From: Elusimicrobiota bacterium
GTDB lineage: Bacteria > Elusimicrobiota > Elusimicrobia > UBA1565 > UBA9628
Direction of reading: 5' to 3'
DNA: 64,000 bases
Assembly: GCA_028868375.1 (NCBI GenBank)
Contig: JAGWUP010000012.1
Location: 36,398-100,397, forward strand
The position numbers and the translations under genes are program-made. Below, piece after piece: positions 39,640 through 48,368 of this stretch (positions are counted from its first letter, which is position 1; each line of letters begins with the position of its first letter). The notes beneath the pieces were generated by a model that saw only the letters and a program-made list of their open reading frames with translations, had not been told where the DNA came from and ran no database searches.

Positions 39640-42263
39640 CAGTTGTTCTCTCTCATGAGTGCCTGGGGGTTGACGAACGTGATGGTGTCCGCGTTTGTAG
39701 GCGTCGTGACGCAGATGTCAGCCCACACCGGAGACTGCGGGTATACCTGAGCCGAGACGCTCGGCCCGTACTCTGCGGCGGGGATCGTCCACGCCGCGTT
39801 ACCCGGCGCGATCGGGAGCACCCCGATGGCCGTGCCGGTGGCACCGGTTCCAGCGGCCGGCGGCGTTCCGGTGCCGGCGTAGATTGTGGCGCCTCCGGCC
39901 GAGGCTCCTGTGTTCTCCATGTACCCCGCGAACTCGACGGTGATGTTGCCCGTCGTGCGAGCAGAGAGTTGGGGGCCGTGCGTCTGGGCGGCGAGGCCGA
40001 GGAACTTGCAGGCGCTCGACGCGTTCGTCTCTCCCGGCGAGTTACTGAGGCCGTTGTTGCTGTAGCTGGAGAACTGCGAGTCGCCGACGTAGCTCACGCC
40101 GTTGATTGCGAGCACGGCATCGGATAGCAGCCACTGTGCCGTTGGCGCATCGAGGCGCCACATGATCCCGTGGTTGCCCAGCCCAGCAAACGCACCACCC
40201 GCGCTTGGATTCGTGTAAGTGGAGGACTGGTAGGCCCCGGCGGGGTTCGAGGAGAGCACGCCGGCGAGCGCTATGCCGAGGTTCAACTCGACCCTCGCGA
40301 ACCCAAGCTCCGCGCCTTCCTCGGCGTAGTTCGCAACCCACTGCGTCTTGAAGTATCTGGGCGGCCCGCCGATCAGGTTTTGCCCGTAAATCTGGCCGAC
40401 GCCGACGATCCCGTTGACGCCTGTGCCCACAAGATCACCGTACTGATTATGGTCCCCGTCGCCGAAGACGGCGCACGGCGTCCACGCCCAGTTGGAGGCG
40501 TAGCTCGTGAAGATGTAGCTGCACTCCAGCCAGGGGATTTTATTGCCGCTGAAGTTGCCGTAGTGGTTAACTCCGAGGCTTCCCTGCCCTGTGACGTTCA
40601 TCGCGCCGAGGTAGATGCCGGGGTTCTGCGGCGCGCTGGTGCTGAGCACGGCGGTGTTGCGGACCGTGAGGCGCCAGGTGCTGTCCTGCGTGTCGTTGAT
40701 GTCGCCGGAAAGGCTCTGCGTCACGTCAACGCGGACGCCCTCGCCGCCGACGGCGACCGTCACGGCGCCGAGACTGGCTTGCAGGTTGCAGGTGAGTTGA
40801 AGGGTTGTGCCGTTAACCACCTTCAGGACTTGGCAGCCCGGAGGGATCGCCGTCGCCTGTACGGTGTCGCCGTTGTGGCCGCCGGCCTGCCCGACCGGCG
40901 CCGACAGATGCAGCATGCCGGAGGTGATGCTGGTAATCTTCGTGTTCGCCGGCATCGGGCCGTACTGGAGCACGTCGCCGACCTGGAAGCCGCTCGTGCT
41001 GGTGACTGAGAGCGTCGTGTCGCCAGGGTTGGGCGCCGAGGAGGTCGTCGTGATCGCGTCGATCTCACTGATCAGCATGCCCGGCTGGATGCCGGCCGTC
41101 GTCGCCATGTTCAGCGTGTTGGACACGAGGTCGAGCTGGACGCCGCTGCCGGCGCTGAGTCCGCCACCTGCCGTCCACGACGCCTGCGGCTGCACTGGAA
41201 ACTGCGTGCAGGTGCCGGCCGTGGTGACGCTGTTGACCGTCGTAACGGCGCCCCCGGAATTGGTCGTGACGTTGATGACTGGTTCCGGAGAGCAGAACGA
41301 GAATGTCCCCGTCAGCGTTCCGGTTGCAGACGTGCCGTACCCCGTGCCGCCATATCCCTTGCTGACGCCCGCGGCAGTGATGGCGATGGAGGTCGAGGCC
41401 GTCGTGTACGGTTCGGCGCGCGGCTCCCACGTGGAGAGGTTAAAGTTGCCCTTCTCGACCGACTTGACGAGCGCGCCGCCGCAGCCGGTCGACCCCTGGC
41501 AGTCGAACATGACGCTGGCCCAGTCGTCATGCTCGACGCGGATGCCGGAGCCGGGCACCGCGCCGATGTAGGCCATGTAGAACGGCGCTGTCTGGTTGCC
41601 GCCGGTCCACTTGAGAATGAGCGGCGCCTTGGGGCTCTCCGATCCGTTGAGCCAGACGTGTATCGGATCGTCGGTCAGGTGGATGCGGACGCCGTTGCCG
41701 GTCTGGCAGTTGTCGAACAGCGCGTAGTTCTGGCCCGAGGTCAACGTCGCGATGTTGTACGAGGGCGCCAGGGGCTTCAGCGGGACGCCGAGCTGGCAGG
41801 CCGCGTTGATCGCGTTGTTGATCGCCGCCCTGCTGTCCGTCGCGGTCTGCGTCGCGCCGAACTGCTCGAAGGTAAGGGTTCCGGGGTACGCGTGCCAGCA
41901 GCCGGAGTTGCCGGACTGAACCTGCGTTCCGTTGTCCCCGGCGCCCGCGTTCAGCGGGCACGCGCTGGCCGACGGCCAGAACCACACGGCCGGGGAGTCA
42001 CCGGGCGTCGCGTAGCCGAGCCGCAGCACCGGCCACGCACCGCTGTACGCGTCGTAGGAGGTCAGGTTGGCATTGGTGAACGCAATCGGCAGCGGCAGAC
42101 CGGCCGGCCCGAACGCCATCAGCCCGAGCGCCGCCAATGCGACGACCGCCCGCCGGATGCCGCCGTTGGAATGCAGCCGCACGGCGCACAGTACCAATAC
42201 CACGCCCAGCAGGAAGAACGTGACTGGATGAAGGGCTATGTATAGCAGCCACGCCAGCGACAT
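39639..42263 (-). CDS. Large tail-spike/fibre-like protein with N-terminal membrane segments
   Basis: 874 residues from the TAATG-coupled start (an ATG 15 nt upstream is also possible). Two hydrophobic stretches occupy residues 1-60: LAWLLYIALHPVTFFLLGVV and AVVALAALGLMAFGPAGLPL. Then LTFEQFGATQTATDSRAAIN is the FGAxxDGxxDxxxAINxA pattern of pectate-lyase-like tail spikes. Beta-helical, Gly/Thr-rich repeats follow, including a GFQVGDVLQYG-type module, and a small C-terminal beta domain. Membrane or signal-like segments on a tail spike are odd. Enzymatic activity cannot be read. Confidence 0.68.
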   Translation of the reverse strand: MSLAWLLYIALHPVTFFLLGVVLVLCAVRLHSNGGIRRAVVALAALGLMAFGPAGLPLPIAFTNANLTSYDAYSGAWPVLRLGYATPGDSPAVWFWPSASACPLNAGAGDNGTQVQSGNSGCWHAYPGTLTFEQFGATQTATDSRAAINNAINAACQLGVPLKPLAPSYNIATLTSGQNYALFDNCQTGNGVRIHLTDDPIHVWLNGSESPKAPLILKWTGGNQTAPFYMAYIGAVPGSGIRVEHDDWASVMFDCQGSTGCGGALVKSVEKGNFNLSTWEPRAEPYTTASTSIAITAAGVSKGYGGTGYGTSATGTLTGTFSFCSPEPVINVTTNSGGAVTTVNSVTTAGTCTQFPVQPQASWTAGGGLSAGSGVQLDLVSNTLNMATTAGIQPGMLISEIDAITTTSSAPNPGDTTLSVTSTSGFQVGDVLQYGPMPANTKITSITSGMLHLSAPVGQAGGHNGDTVQATAIPPGCQVLKVVNGTTLQLTCNLQASLGAVTVAVGGEGVRVDVTQSLSGDINDTQDSTWRLTVRNTAVLSTSAPQNPGIYLGAMNVTGQGSLGVNHYGNFSGNKIPWLECSYIFTSYASNWAWTPCAVFGDGDHNQYGDLVGTGVNGIVGVGQIYGQNLIGGPPRYFKTQWVANYAEEGAELGFARVELNLGIALAGVLSSNPAGAYQSSTYTNPSAGGAFAGLGNHGIMWRLDAPTAQWLLSDAVLAINGVSYVGDSQFSSYSNNGLSNSPGETNASSACKFLGLAAQTHGPQLSARTTGNITVEFAGYMENTGASAGGATIYAGTGTPPAAGTGATGTAIGVLPIAPGNAAWTIPAAEYGPSVSAQVYPQSPVWADICVTTPTNADTITFVNPQALMRENN

Positions 42264-42997
42264 TAGGACTGACTCCATTCTCCGGTGCTGGACGAGTAGC
42301 AGACCCTCACCCTTCCCGTTCCGAACTCGCCAATCGATGTATCACCCGACGGCGTGAAGTTGTGCCCGTTCCCTAGGAGGATCATCGCGTAGGTGTTCTG
42401 ATTGCTCTCGTTGTAGTAAGTCTGACAGTAGTTGTCGGCTGGAGTCGATGTCAGATTGAACGACACGCTGGCCGCCGGGGAAACTGGATTCCAGTGCACG
42501 GCCGACTGCGTCGGCGCCGCTACCGTTCCGGTCGATGTCGTATTCGTGCTCGTGCCCTGCGTGATCCCGTTTGGGATGCCGGAAGATTGCGAGACAATCC
42601 CCGATCCGCTCACGATCAGAATGTCGTTGGTGACGGTCATGTTGCCGATGCTGAGCGCGCCGCCAGTCTGGAGGTTTCCGCCGATAGTGATGGTGCTGGA
42701 GCCGTTGTTCACTCCAGTACCGCCGTTAACTGGCCCAACCACCGTAGTGCCCAGGTTTAGTGTTCCCGAGAACGTCGGATTGATGATCAGCGGGGCGTTG
42801 AGGCACCCGTTCAGGGAGACGACTAGCGCCCCGAAGTAGGCGTTCCACTGAGCCGCACTGCGTCCGAATACGTTGCCCCCACTAGGGAACTGCGGCGTCG
42901 GAATGCCGCTCGCGGGGCACGTGGACTGCGCCCACGCCGCTGCCGGGAGAAGCCCGCCGACGATAGCGGCGAGTAGGAGCGCCCTGACGATCCGCAT
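42263..42997 (-). CDS. Tail-fibre-like protein with Sec signal peptide, 244 aa
   Basis: Start at the TGATG overlap gives MRIVRALLLAAIVGGLLPAA, then AWAQSTCP: an ideal Sec signal peptide with AxA cleavage. The mature part has NVFGRSAAQWNAYFGALVVS and GTLNLGTTVVGPVNGGTGVN, typical of repetitive phage fibres. Phage structural proteins normally lack export signals, so this may be a secreted decoy or depolymerase, or the signal may be unused. Adjacent to the tail spike and the DUF4376-like protein. Confidence 0.7.
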   Translation of the reverse strand: MRIVRALLLAAIVGGLLPAAAWAQSTCPASGIPTPQFPSGGNVFGRSAAQWNAYFGALVVSLNGCLNAPLIINPTFSGTLNLGTTVVGPVNGGTGVNNGSSTITIGGNLQTGGALSIGNMTVTNDILIVSGSGIVSQSSGIPNGITQGTSTNTTSTGTVAAPTQSAVHWNPVSPAASVSFNLTSTPADNYCQTYYNESNQNTYAMILLGNGHNFTPSGDTSIGEFGTGRVRVCYSSSTGEWSQS

Positions 42998-43518
42998 CAG
43001 GCAACCGTCGCTGTTGCTGCTGGCCAAGTCGGCGTACCACCCTGCGCCGCAGTCGCTACCGCCTCGTCAGCGGCCTCCACGAACGTCAGCAATGCCGCAG
43101 CGATGGCCGTGAACTGCGCCGCCGTCATCGTCACGCGGGCGCCGTTCTTCAGGCGGTAATAGCCGGGGAAGTTGGCGGCATTCACGGTGATCGCAGCCTG
43201 GAGCGCGACGACGTTGAACTCGGACTGCTGGTCCGTGGCATAGGTGCCATCAAGCGCTGGCGTTCCAGTCGACGTGATCGCCAGGCCGCCGGCTAGCAGG
43301 GTCGCGTACTGCGCCTGCGCGGCGGCGGTCGCAAGCGTTGCCTCGGCAGCGGCCAGGGCAGCGGCATAGCCGGAAAGATTGACCTCCACGTCCGTCTGCG
43401 GCGGCTCGTTCGCTGGCCACGCAATCGCATTGGCGCCGAGCGCGTGCAGCGCCATCTCCTGCGCGCCACCGGGCCGCCACGGGTTGCCGTTGGGATCGTT
43501 CGTGTTCAGGGGAATCAA
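42997..43518 (-). CDS. DUF4376-like tail-fibre-associated protein
   Basis: A 173-residue protein. ITSTGTPALDGTYATDQQSE, then NAANFPGYYRLKNGARVTMT and TAAQFTAIAAALLTFVEA match the DUF4376 pattern (P-x-LDGTYA-x-D, MTAxQFxA) found in tail fibre assembly-type proteins. Ala-rich helical segment before it. Placed between the fibre genes. Confidence 0.75.
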   Translation of the reverse strand: MIPLNTNDPNGNPWRPGGAQEMALHALGANAIAWPANEPPQTDVEVNLSGYAAALAAAEATLATAAAQAQYATLLAGGLAITSTGTPALDGTYATDQQSEFNVVALQAAITVNAANFPGYYRLKNGARVTMTAAQFTAIAAALLTFVEAADEAVATAAQGGTPTWPAATATVA

Positions 43519-44375
43519 GGTCCCACCTCGATGATGGACAGAACTGCAGTCGTCTGCGGGTAGTAGCTCTCATCGGAGCTGTTCGGGCAGAAGATCGTCG
43601 TCCAGTTCGTGTTGAACAGGTACTGCAGGCTGATCGCCTGCGCACCGGCTCCAAGGCCAGTGATGGGGTACGTCGGGAGACCGGACTGGCCCACCGAGGT
43701 CGCGGCGACGTTATTGGCCGCGATGCCGCTGATCGCCGCGCTGCCGACGTTCAGCGTGAACGTCGCGCACCCTGTGCCTGGACTGGCCGGGGTGAACGTC
43801 GGCGCAGACAGCGAAATCAGCAAGGTGCTAGTTGCTGACACCTTGGTGTAGCTGGACGGAGACCACGCCGTGACGGTGTACGAGTTTCCCGAATTACCAG
43901 TCATAGAGACGCGAGTCGATATTGCTCGCGTCGCGATTCCCAGAACGGTGCCCGTCGAGAAGAGCGGCAGCAGCACCCATCCGGCACCGCCTGTGTCAGG
44001 ATCAGTGGTGTTGATGTCGACCGTCGATATCCAGGCGTAGCCGGGATTCGACGTGGACGCGACCATGGACCCCTTGGGGTATCCGCCGATGTTCGTCTGG
44101 AACGTCGCGTCGTATGGGAACAGGGCACCGGTCTGGGAGAACTGGATGTCTGCAGTGATCTGCTTCAGGATGCCGTTGTAGTCCTTTCCGAACGGACCGG
44201 CACCGCCCGACGCGATGGGCACGAAGCAGTTTGGCGGAAATCCGTCCGTGAACGACGCTGCCCCATTCGTTATTCCGATCTGCGAGGGGGTCGGCGTCGG
44301 GTACGTTATGTAGGATCCACCGGCCGAGCTAGCCCACGGCAACGGTATCTTGGGGGGAGCGCCAGAAAGCAGCAT
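43515..44375 (-). CDS. Tail fibre protein, 286 aa
   Basis: FTDGFPPNCFVPIASGGAGP, then FGKDYNGILKQITADIQFSQ and NIGGYPKGSMVAS are the N-terminal hallmarks of phage fibre proteins (GFPP, PFGxDxNGIL, IGGYPKG) that attach to the baseplate. The remainder is beta-rich. Probable receptor-binding component. Confidence 0.82.
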   Translation of the reverse strand: MLLSGAPPKIPLPWASSAGGSYITYPTPTPSQIGITNGAASFTDGFPPNCFVPIASGGAGPFGKDYNGILKQITADIQFSQTGALFPYDATFQTNIGGYPKGSMVASTSNPGYAWISTVDINTTDPDTGGAGWVLLPLFSTGTVLGIATRAISTRVSMTGNSGNSYTVTAWSPSSYTKVSATSTLLISLSAPTFTPASPGTGCATFTLNVGSAAISGIAANNVAATSVGQSGLPTYPITGLGAGAQAISLQYLFNTNWTTIFCPNSSDESYYPQTTAVLSIIEVGP

Positions 44376-44394
44376 GAGCGTCTAGTTTCCTATC

Positions 44395-45066
44395 TCAGGT
44401 TCCACCGGGGTACCGCCAGAAGGGCGTCACGCCAGTCGGGCGCGGCAGCACCCCACACTTGACGATCGCGACCTCCCACGGCTCCAGCGGGAAGTCGAAC
44501 ACGTAGGTCAGCGTCATGTTTGCCGGCCCCGTCAGCAGGAAGTCGCAGAACGGGCCGTAGCCGAAGTTGGCTCGGTCACCGGCCTCACCGAAGCCGAAGA
44601 ACTGATAGGGCGGTCCGTTGGCCCCGTCAGTGACGTAGGCGTTTCCCCTGCCCGGGAACAAGATGTTCACCAAGATGGAGTTGATCGCCGGAACTGACCC
44701 ATTAGTGATGTTGTAGGCCGCCTTGGCGAGAATAAGCTGCCGGTACACCGAGTCCGTCAACTCGTAGTTCATCGTCACGCCGAGCGACGCCTCGTAGAAT
44801 GGACCGTATCCGAAGTTCACGCGGTCGCCGGCCTCGCCGAAGCCGAACGTCGGAACTCCGGAGAGCGTCAAGGTGCGCGGGATGTTTACGATCCTGCCCC
44901 AGACGTCCAGGCCGTAGCCGATGGCGGTATCGATGTTCCAGATGTTGTCGTAGAACGACTCGAAGTTGACGTCCGGACTCAGCCACGCGTTGATCGCCTG
45001 TATCAGCGATAGTAGCTTGGGCGAGTTATTGAATTGTCGGATGATCGTCTGGCGCCAATTTTTCAC
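44395..45066 (-). CDS. DUF2612-like baseplate/tail protein
   Basis: A 223-residue protein from the GTG at 45066: NNSPKLLSLIQAINAWLSPD, then WNIDTAIGYGLDVWGRIVNI is the DUF2612 signature. The motif GFGEAGDRVNFGYGPFYEAS occurs twice (near residues 75 and 160), an internal repeat. It follows baseplate J in the order usual for the DUF2612 tip protein. The frame upstream of 45066 is the shadow of the preceding gene. Confidence 0.82.
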   Translation of the reverse strand: MKNWRQTIIRQFNNSPKLLSLIQAINAWLSPDVNFESFYDNIWNIDTAIGYGLDVWGRIVNIPRTLTLSGVPTFGFGEAGDRVNFGYGPFYEASLGVTMNYELTDSVYRQLILAKAAYNITNGSVPAINSILVNILFPGRGNAYVTDGANGPPYQFFGFGEAGDRANFGYGPFCDFLLTGPANMTLTYVFDFPLEPWEVAIVKCGVLPRPTGVTPFWRYPGGT

Positions 45067-45523
45067 TTGAGTTCCTCGGCGGCTGGACGGTCGGCATCGA
45101 GGCCTCGACCTGCGACGCCAGCAGCGCGCCGGCATCCAGCAGGTTCTTGGGAGGTGCCGGCATGACGTGACGCATCAGGTGCATCTGTCTTGCCCGCTGG
45201 TTATTGACGTAGGCGCCGCGGGCCCTCTGCAGGACGTCGCGTGCTGAGATCACGTAGGCGCGCTTCGTCAGGCGGTCCTGCGTCGCCGCCCACCTGCGGA
45301 CTGCTTGAATCTTTGATAGCACCCTCTCGTACCCGACCGAGTCGGCGACCTCGTCTGGGTTCTCCTCCAAGAGGGTGAATATGTTCTGGTATGCCGCGCC
45401 CCGCCGGGTGTGGAAGTCCGATTGATAAGGCAGTCGGTTCCTCCTGACGGCGAGCACGCGGCACAGCAATAAGTAACCCGCCTGTAGAACCATCAGTGCC
45501 GCGGCTCCGAGCAGAAACTTCAC
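45026..45523 (-). CDS. Hypothetical membrane-anchored protein, 165 aa
   Basis: GTG start overlapping the baseplate J stop. MKFLLGAAALMVLQAGYLLL is a signal-anchor; the rest is helical and basic (SKIQAVRRWAATQDRLTKRA), ending with a Pro-rich tail. A membrane protein between baseplate genes is unusual; it may belong to the lysis functions scattered in this region. Confidence 0.6.
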   Translation of the reverse strand: MKFLLGAAALMVLQAGYLLLCRVLAVRRNRLPYQSDFHTRRGAAYQNIFTLLEENPDEVADSVGYERVLSKIQAVRRWAATQDRLTKRAYVISARDVLQRARGAYVNNQRARQMHLMRHVMPAPPKNLLDAGALLASQVEASMPTVQPPRNSSEKLAPDDHPTIQ

Positions 45524-46956
45524 GACTGAATCACCAAGTTGATATTGGCGGCGGAGATGGCCGGCGCCTGGTTGATGTTCATCAGCACCTCATTGACCAA
45601 GTTAGTTGCAGTCATCGTCTCCGGTCCGAACGGAGTTAGAAATGATAGAGATATTCTGTACGTTCCGGTCCCGCCAGTGCCGGTCAAGAACGCAGCTATC
45701 GTTATTCCGTACCCAACCATGTTCGATGCGTCTTGGATGAGCTGACCGACGGCGAGTGTTCCGGAGGCAACTGCACTCACCGTCAGTATATTGGCAGTGA
45801 CGGAGCCCGTAAACGTCGCGCCTGATGCCAGCTTGCCTATCTGAACTGAGATCAACTGCGCCCACGGACCAAGGACCACAATGCCGGCATAGTACCGCGA
45901 TGCCAGCACGTATGAGCCGATCTTGGCACGGGAGCCCCCGTCCAGTCCAGCAAACGCGCTGATGATCGCATTCGAAATCGAGGTCAGCGCAGTCGATGGT
46001 ATGCCCGAGTTATTCTGTAGCGTGACCTGCGCGACGAACGGGACTATCGTCGGCGTCTCGTAGGCCACAGTGTACTGCGGAGCCGGCGGGTTGTACGCTG
46101 GGTTTGGGTCGGACACGGTGACGAACGTGTTGCCGTTGTAGGCGGCGCCGGGGCCCTTCTTCTGCCAGATCGCCGCGGCCACCGCGTCCTGGGGACCGCC
46201 CAGGACACACGCGTAGATCGAGCTGGCGCCCAGCGTGACGCCCCCGACGACCTGCGTCGCGCCCGATGAGTTGTCGTACACGTAGGCGTCCAGGACGCCC
46301 GAGACCGCCAGGACGTTCCCCAGAATCGCATCAGCTATCTGATTGGCGTTGACGGCAACTGATGCCTTTCGACGCGCCTCAAACTGCGCTGGCGTCTCGA
46401 CGTTATTTCCGAGAATGGCCGCGCCGGTCGGCGTGATCGATTCCAGCCCGTCGACGCCCTGATAGATGGTCAGTGTGACGGGGGCAGGAACGGGACCCTT
46501 GGTGACCGACGCGAAGTTCAGCACGACCCCTATCGTGATCTTGCCGGTCTGCTGAGATATCCACAGGTTGCCGTTCTGGTCCTGCGCAAGCACTCCGATG
46601 GGGACCACCGTCGTTGGTGCCCCCGAGCAGGTGCACGGCTGGACCGTCGGCGCGCCGGGAATACGCGCCATGAAGTAGATGCGACCGATGCCGTCCTGCA
46701 TCCGACCTGAGTTGTAGGCCGGATCGACCCCGTTTATGAACGACAGGAACTGGGCATTGCTGTCGCCGATTATTGCTGTCTGCGACGACGCGATCTGACC
46801 CTGCGGCGCCGATAGCTGCGGATTGACGTTGCCGCCCAGCGCGTTGTTGATGTCGGCCTGAGCGCCGTTTAAGATTGCCTGTTCGGTCGGTGCGGTGTAC
46901 CCGTTTGGCCCGAATACTGGACTCGGTACATTGGTGGTGAAACCGGAGTCGCTCAA
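45520..46956 (-). CDS. Baseplate J-like protein
   Basis: A 478-residue protein. NGAQADINNALGGNVNPQLS, the ETPAQFEARRKASVA segment, NQIADAILGNVLAVSGVLDA and VYDNSS are the core of baseplate J (gp47-like) wedge proteins. Near residue 400 an extra VGQLIQDASNMVGYGITIAA, then FLTGTGGTGTYRI module is inserted, similar to the module in the sheath. TTG start overlapping the stop of the gp25-like gene. Places the phage among contractile-tail phages. Confidence 0.9.
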   Translation of the reverse strand: MSDSGFTTNVPSPVFGPNGYTAPTEQAILNGAQADINNALGGNVNPQLSAPQGQIASSQTAIIGDSNAQFLSFINGVDPAYNSGRMQDGIGRIYFMARIPGAPTVQPCTCSGAPTTVVPIGVLAQDQNGNLWISQQTGKITIGVVLNFASVTKGPVPAPVTLTIYQGVDGLESITPTGAAILGNNVETPAQFEARRKASVAVNANQIADAILGNVLAVSGVLDAYVYDNSSGATQVVGGVTLGASSIYACVLGGPQDAVAAAIWQKKGPGAAYNGNTFVTVSDPNPAYNPPAPQYTVAYETPTIVPFVAQVTLQNNSGIPSTALTSISNAIISAFAGLDGGSRAKIGSYVLASRYYAGIVVLGPWAQLISVQIGKLASGATFTGSVTANILTVSAVASGTLAVGQLIQDASNMVGYGITIAAFLTGTGGTGTYRISLSFLTPFGPETMTATNLVNEVLMNINQAPAISAANINLVIQS

Positions 46957-47372
46957 GTTGTGCCCCCAGATGCAGTCTCATCAGCCGCGTTGACCCACCA
47001 CGGAAGGTCACCCGGGAGGTCAGTCGTGGCCGTCACCGCGATCAGATTACCCAGTGTGTCGTACACCTGCATCTGGCCGCCGACGACTCGCTTAGGACCA
47101 GGCCCAGTCAGGAACGCCAGTACCGAACCCACCATCGGCACCCTCAGTGCCTCCCTCGCCAACTCCATCTTGATGAATTGAAATGGCGGGTTCTCTCCTA
47201 GAATCAGCTCGTAGTGGACTCCCTGCGTCACGTCGTACCACAACTCGCCAAACCACGTCCTGCAGGCGCACGCGACGTCCTGAGCAACGGCAGTCGGGCC
47301 GGTCGCGACGGCCAAATTACCCAGCTCGTCCGTCCCTATGTCCCAGTTACTATCAAGAAGCAGGGTATTCAC
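46953..47372 (-). CDS. gp25-like baseplate wedge protein
   Basis: A 139-residue protein with DSNWDIGTDELGNLAVATGP, then DVACACRTWFGELWYDVTQG, the layout of GPW/gp25 proteins that polymerise the first sheath ring. Directly upstream of baseplate J as is usual. Confidence 0.82.
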   Translation of the reverse strand: MNTLLLDSNWDIGTDELGNLAVATGPTAVAQDVACACRTWFGELWYDVTQGVHYELILGENPPFQFIKMELAREALRVPMVGSVLAFLTGPGPKRVVGGQMQVYDTLGNLIAVTATTDLPGDLPWWVNAADETASGGTT

Positions 47373-47611
47373 TGACCCGTAACCTTCTCCTTGAGAATCA
47401 TCACTTGCCGGCGAAGATCGCGCAGCTGGCCCATCACGGTGTCTAGCCGATCCTTCCTGGACTCCAGGTCGTCGCCCGCGCGCGCCCTCTCATCGACGCG
47501 GTGCCGCGGGTGCCACGCGCGGTGCTCGACGCGGACCGGCGGCGCGGACGGCGGGGCCGTGTGCTGCGCGCAGCCGGATAGAAGTGCTAGCGCGAGGAGG
47601 GAGGTCCTCAC
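47369..47611 (-). CDS. Outer spanin (Rz1-like lipoprotein), 80 aa
   Basis: GTG start overlapping the stop of the presumed inner spanin. VRTSLLALALLSGCAQH is a lipoprotein signal with lipobox LSGC. The mature part is Pro/His/Arg-rich then helical (RKDRLDTVMGQLRDLRRQVM). Together with the upstream gene it would fuse inner and outer membranes at lysis. The larger Arg-rich frame extending upstream is a shadow. Confidence 0.72.
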   Translation of the reverse strand: MRTSLLALALLSGCAQHTAPPSAPPVRVEHRAWHPRHRVDERARAGDDLESRKDRLDTVMGQLRDLRRQVMILKEKVTGQ

Positions 47612-47976
47612 CTGCGGTGCTTCTCCGTCGCCACCCGCACGTCCTCCAGCTTCGCTGTGACCGTCGCCAGCGACGTGGTGATGGTGTCGAGCTTGGCGGC
47701 GAGCGCGGCGTCGCTCTCCCGCCTCGCCTCGTTGGCCGCGGCGCGCTGCGCCTGGATCGCCTGCACCTGCGCGTCGAGCGCCCCGACGCTGATGCGGAGC
47801 CTCACGAGGTCGGCGGATGTGCCGCTCTGGGCGATCCACACGGCCCCCGCGACGACGACGAGCACGAAGACGCACAGCGGCAGGAGGCGAAGCAGCACCC
47901 ACTCCCAGGCGCTCTGCGCTCGGTCGGACGCCCTGCGCCTCAATCGACCAGACGTATCTTGCACCTCGTCGCTCAT
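47608..47976 (-). CDS. Inner spanin-like protein (TM plus coiled coil), 122 aa
   Basis: Basic N-terminus, one membrane segment (LPLCVFVLVVVAGAVWIAQS), then a long helical periplasmic part (VGALDAQVQAIQAQRAAANE, KLDTITTSLATVTAKLEDV). This is the i-spanin layout, and it sits immediately before the lipoprotein gene. A holin with a coiled coil is the alternative. Confidence 0.68.
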   Translation of the reverse strand: MSDEVQDTSGRLRRRASDRAQSAWEWVLLRLLPLCVFVLVVVAGAVWIAQSGTSADLVRLRISVGALDAQVQAIQAQRAAANEARRESDAALAAKLDTITTSLATVTAKLEDVRVATEKHRR

Positions 47977-48350
47977 CGCTTGACCGTCTCCATCTGCAGC
48001 AGTCGGCGCTCGTCGTCGAGTCGTTCTTGGCGCTCCTCGGCCAGGTTGGCCTTGAGGTTACTTATCGCATCCTTCATGGCTGACATCGCACTCTGTACGG
48101 CAGACAGCGCGGTGGACACCTGCTGCTGGGACGTGAAGATCGAGGCGCGGTCGCGCTGCCATTCCTGGTTTAGGCTAGTAAGGTCGCTGCGCAGGCCGCC
48201 GACGAACGCGCCGACCACCACCAGCGTTACCGCTGCCGACCCCAGCGCGCCGAGCGCCGCGATCCACAATCCGAGATGTCGGCCGCACGGCGACCTGCCC
48301 GGTTCTTCGTCATTGTTTCCTCGCAACGAGACCACCCTGTCGCCGTGCAT
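47973..48350 (-). CDS. Second TM/coiled-coil protein, 125 aa
   Basis: One membrane segment (WIAALGALGSAAVTLVVVGA) and a helical Gln/Glu/Lys-rich tail (SAMKDAISNLKANLAEERQE). Same architecture as the gene after it, with a 4-nt overlap, suggesting duplication or a holin/antiholin-type partner. No holin family recognised. Confidence 0.6.
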   Translation of the reverse strand: MHGDRVVSLRGNNDEEPGRSPCGRHLGLWIAALGALGSAAVTLVVVGAFVGGLRSDLTSLNQEWQRDRASIFTSQQQVSTALSAVQSAMSAMKDAISNLKANLAEERQERLDDERRLLQMETVKR

Positions 48351-48368
48351 CCCACAACAGTCTCCCCT

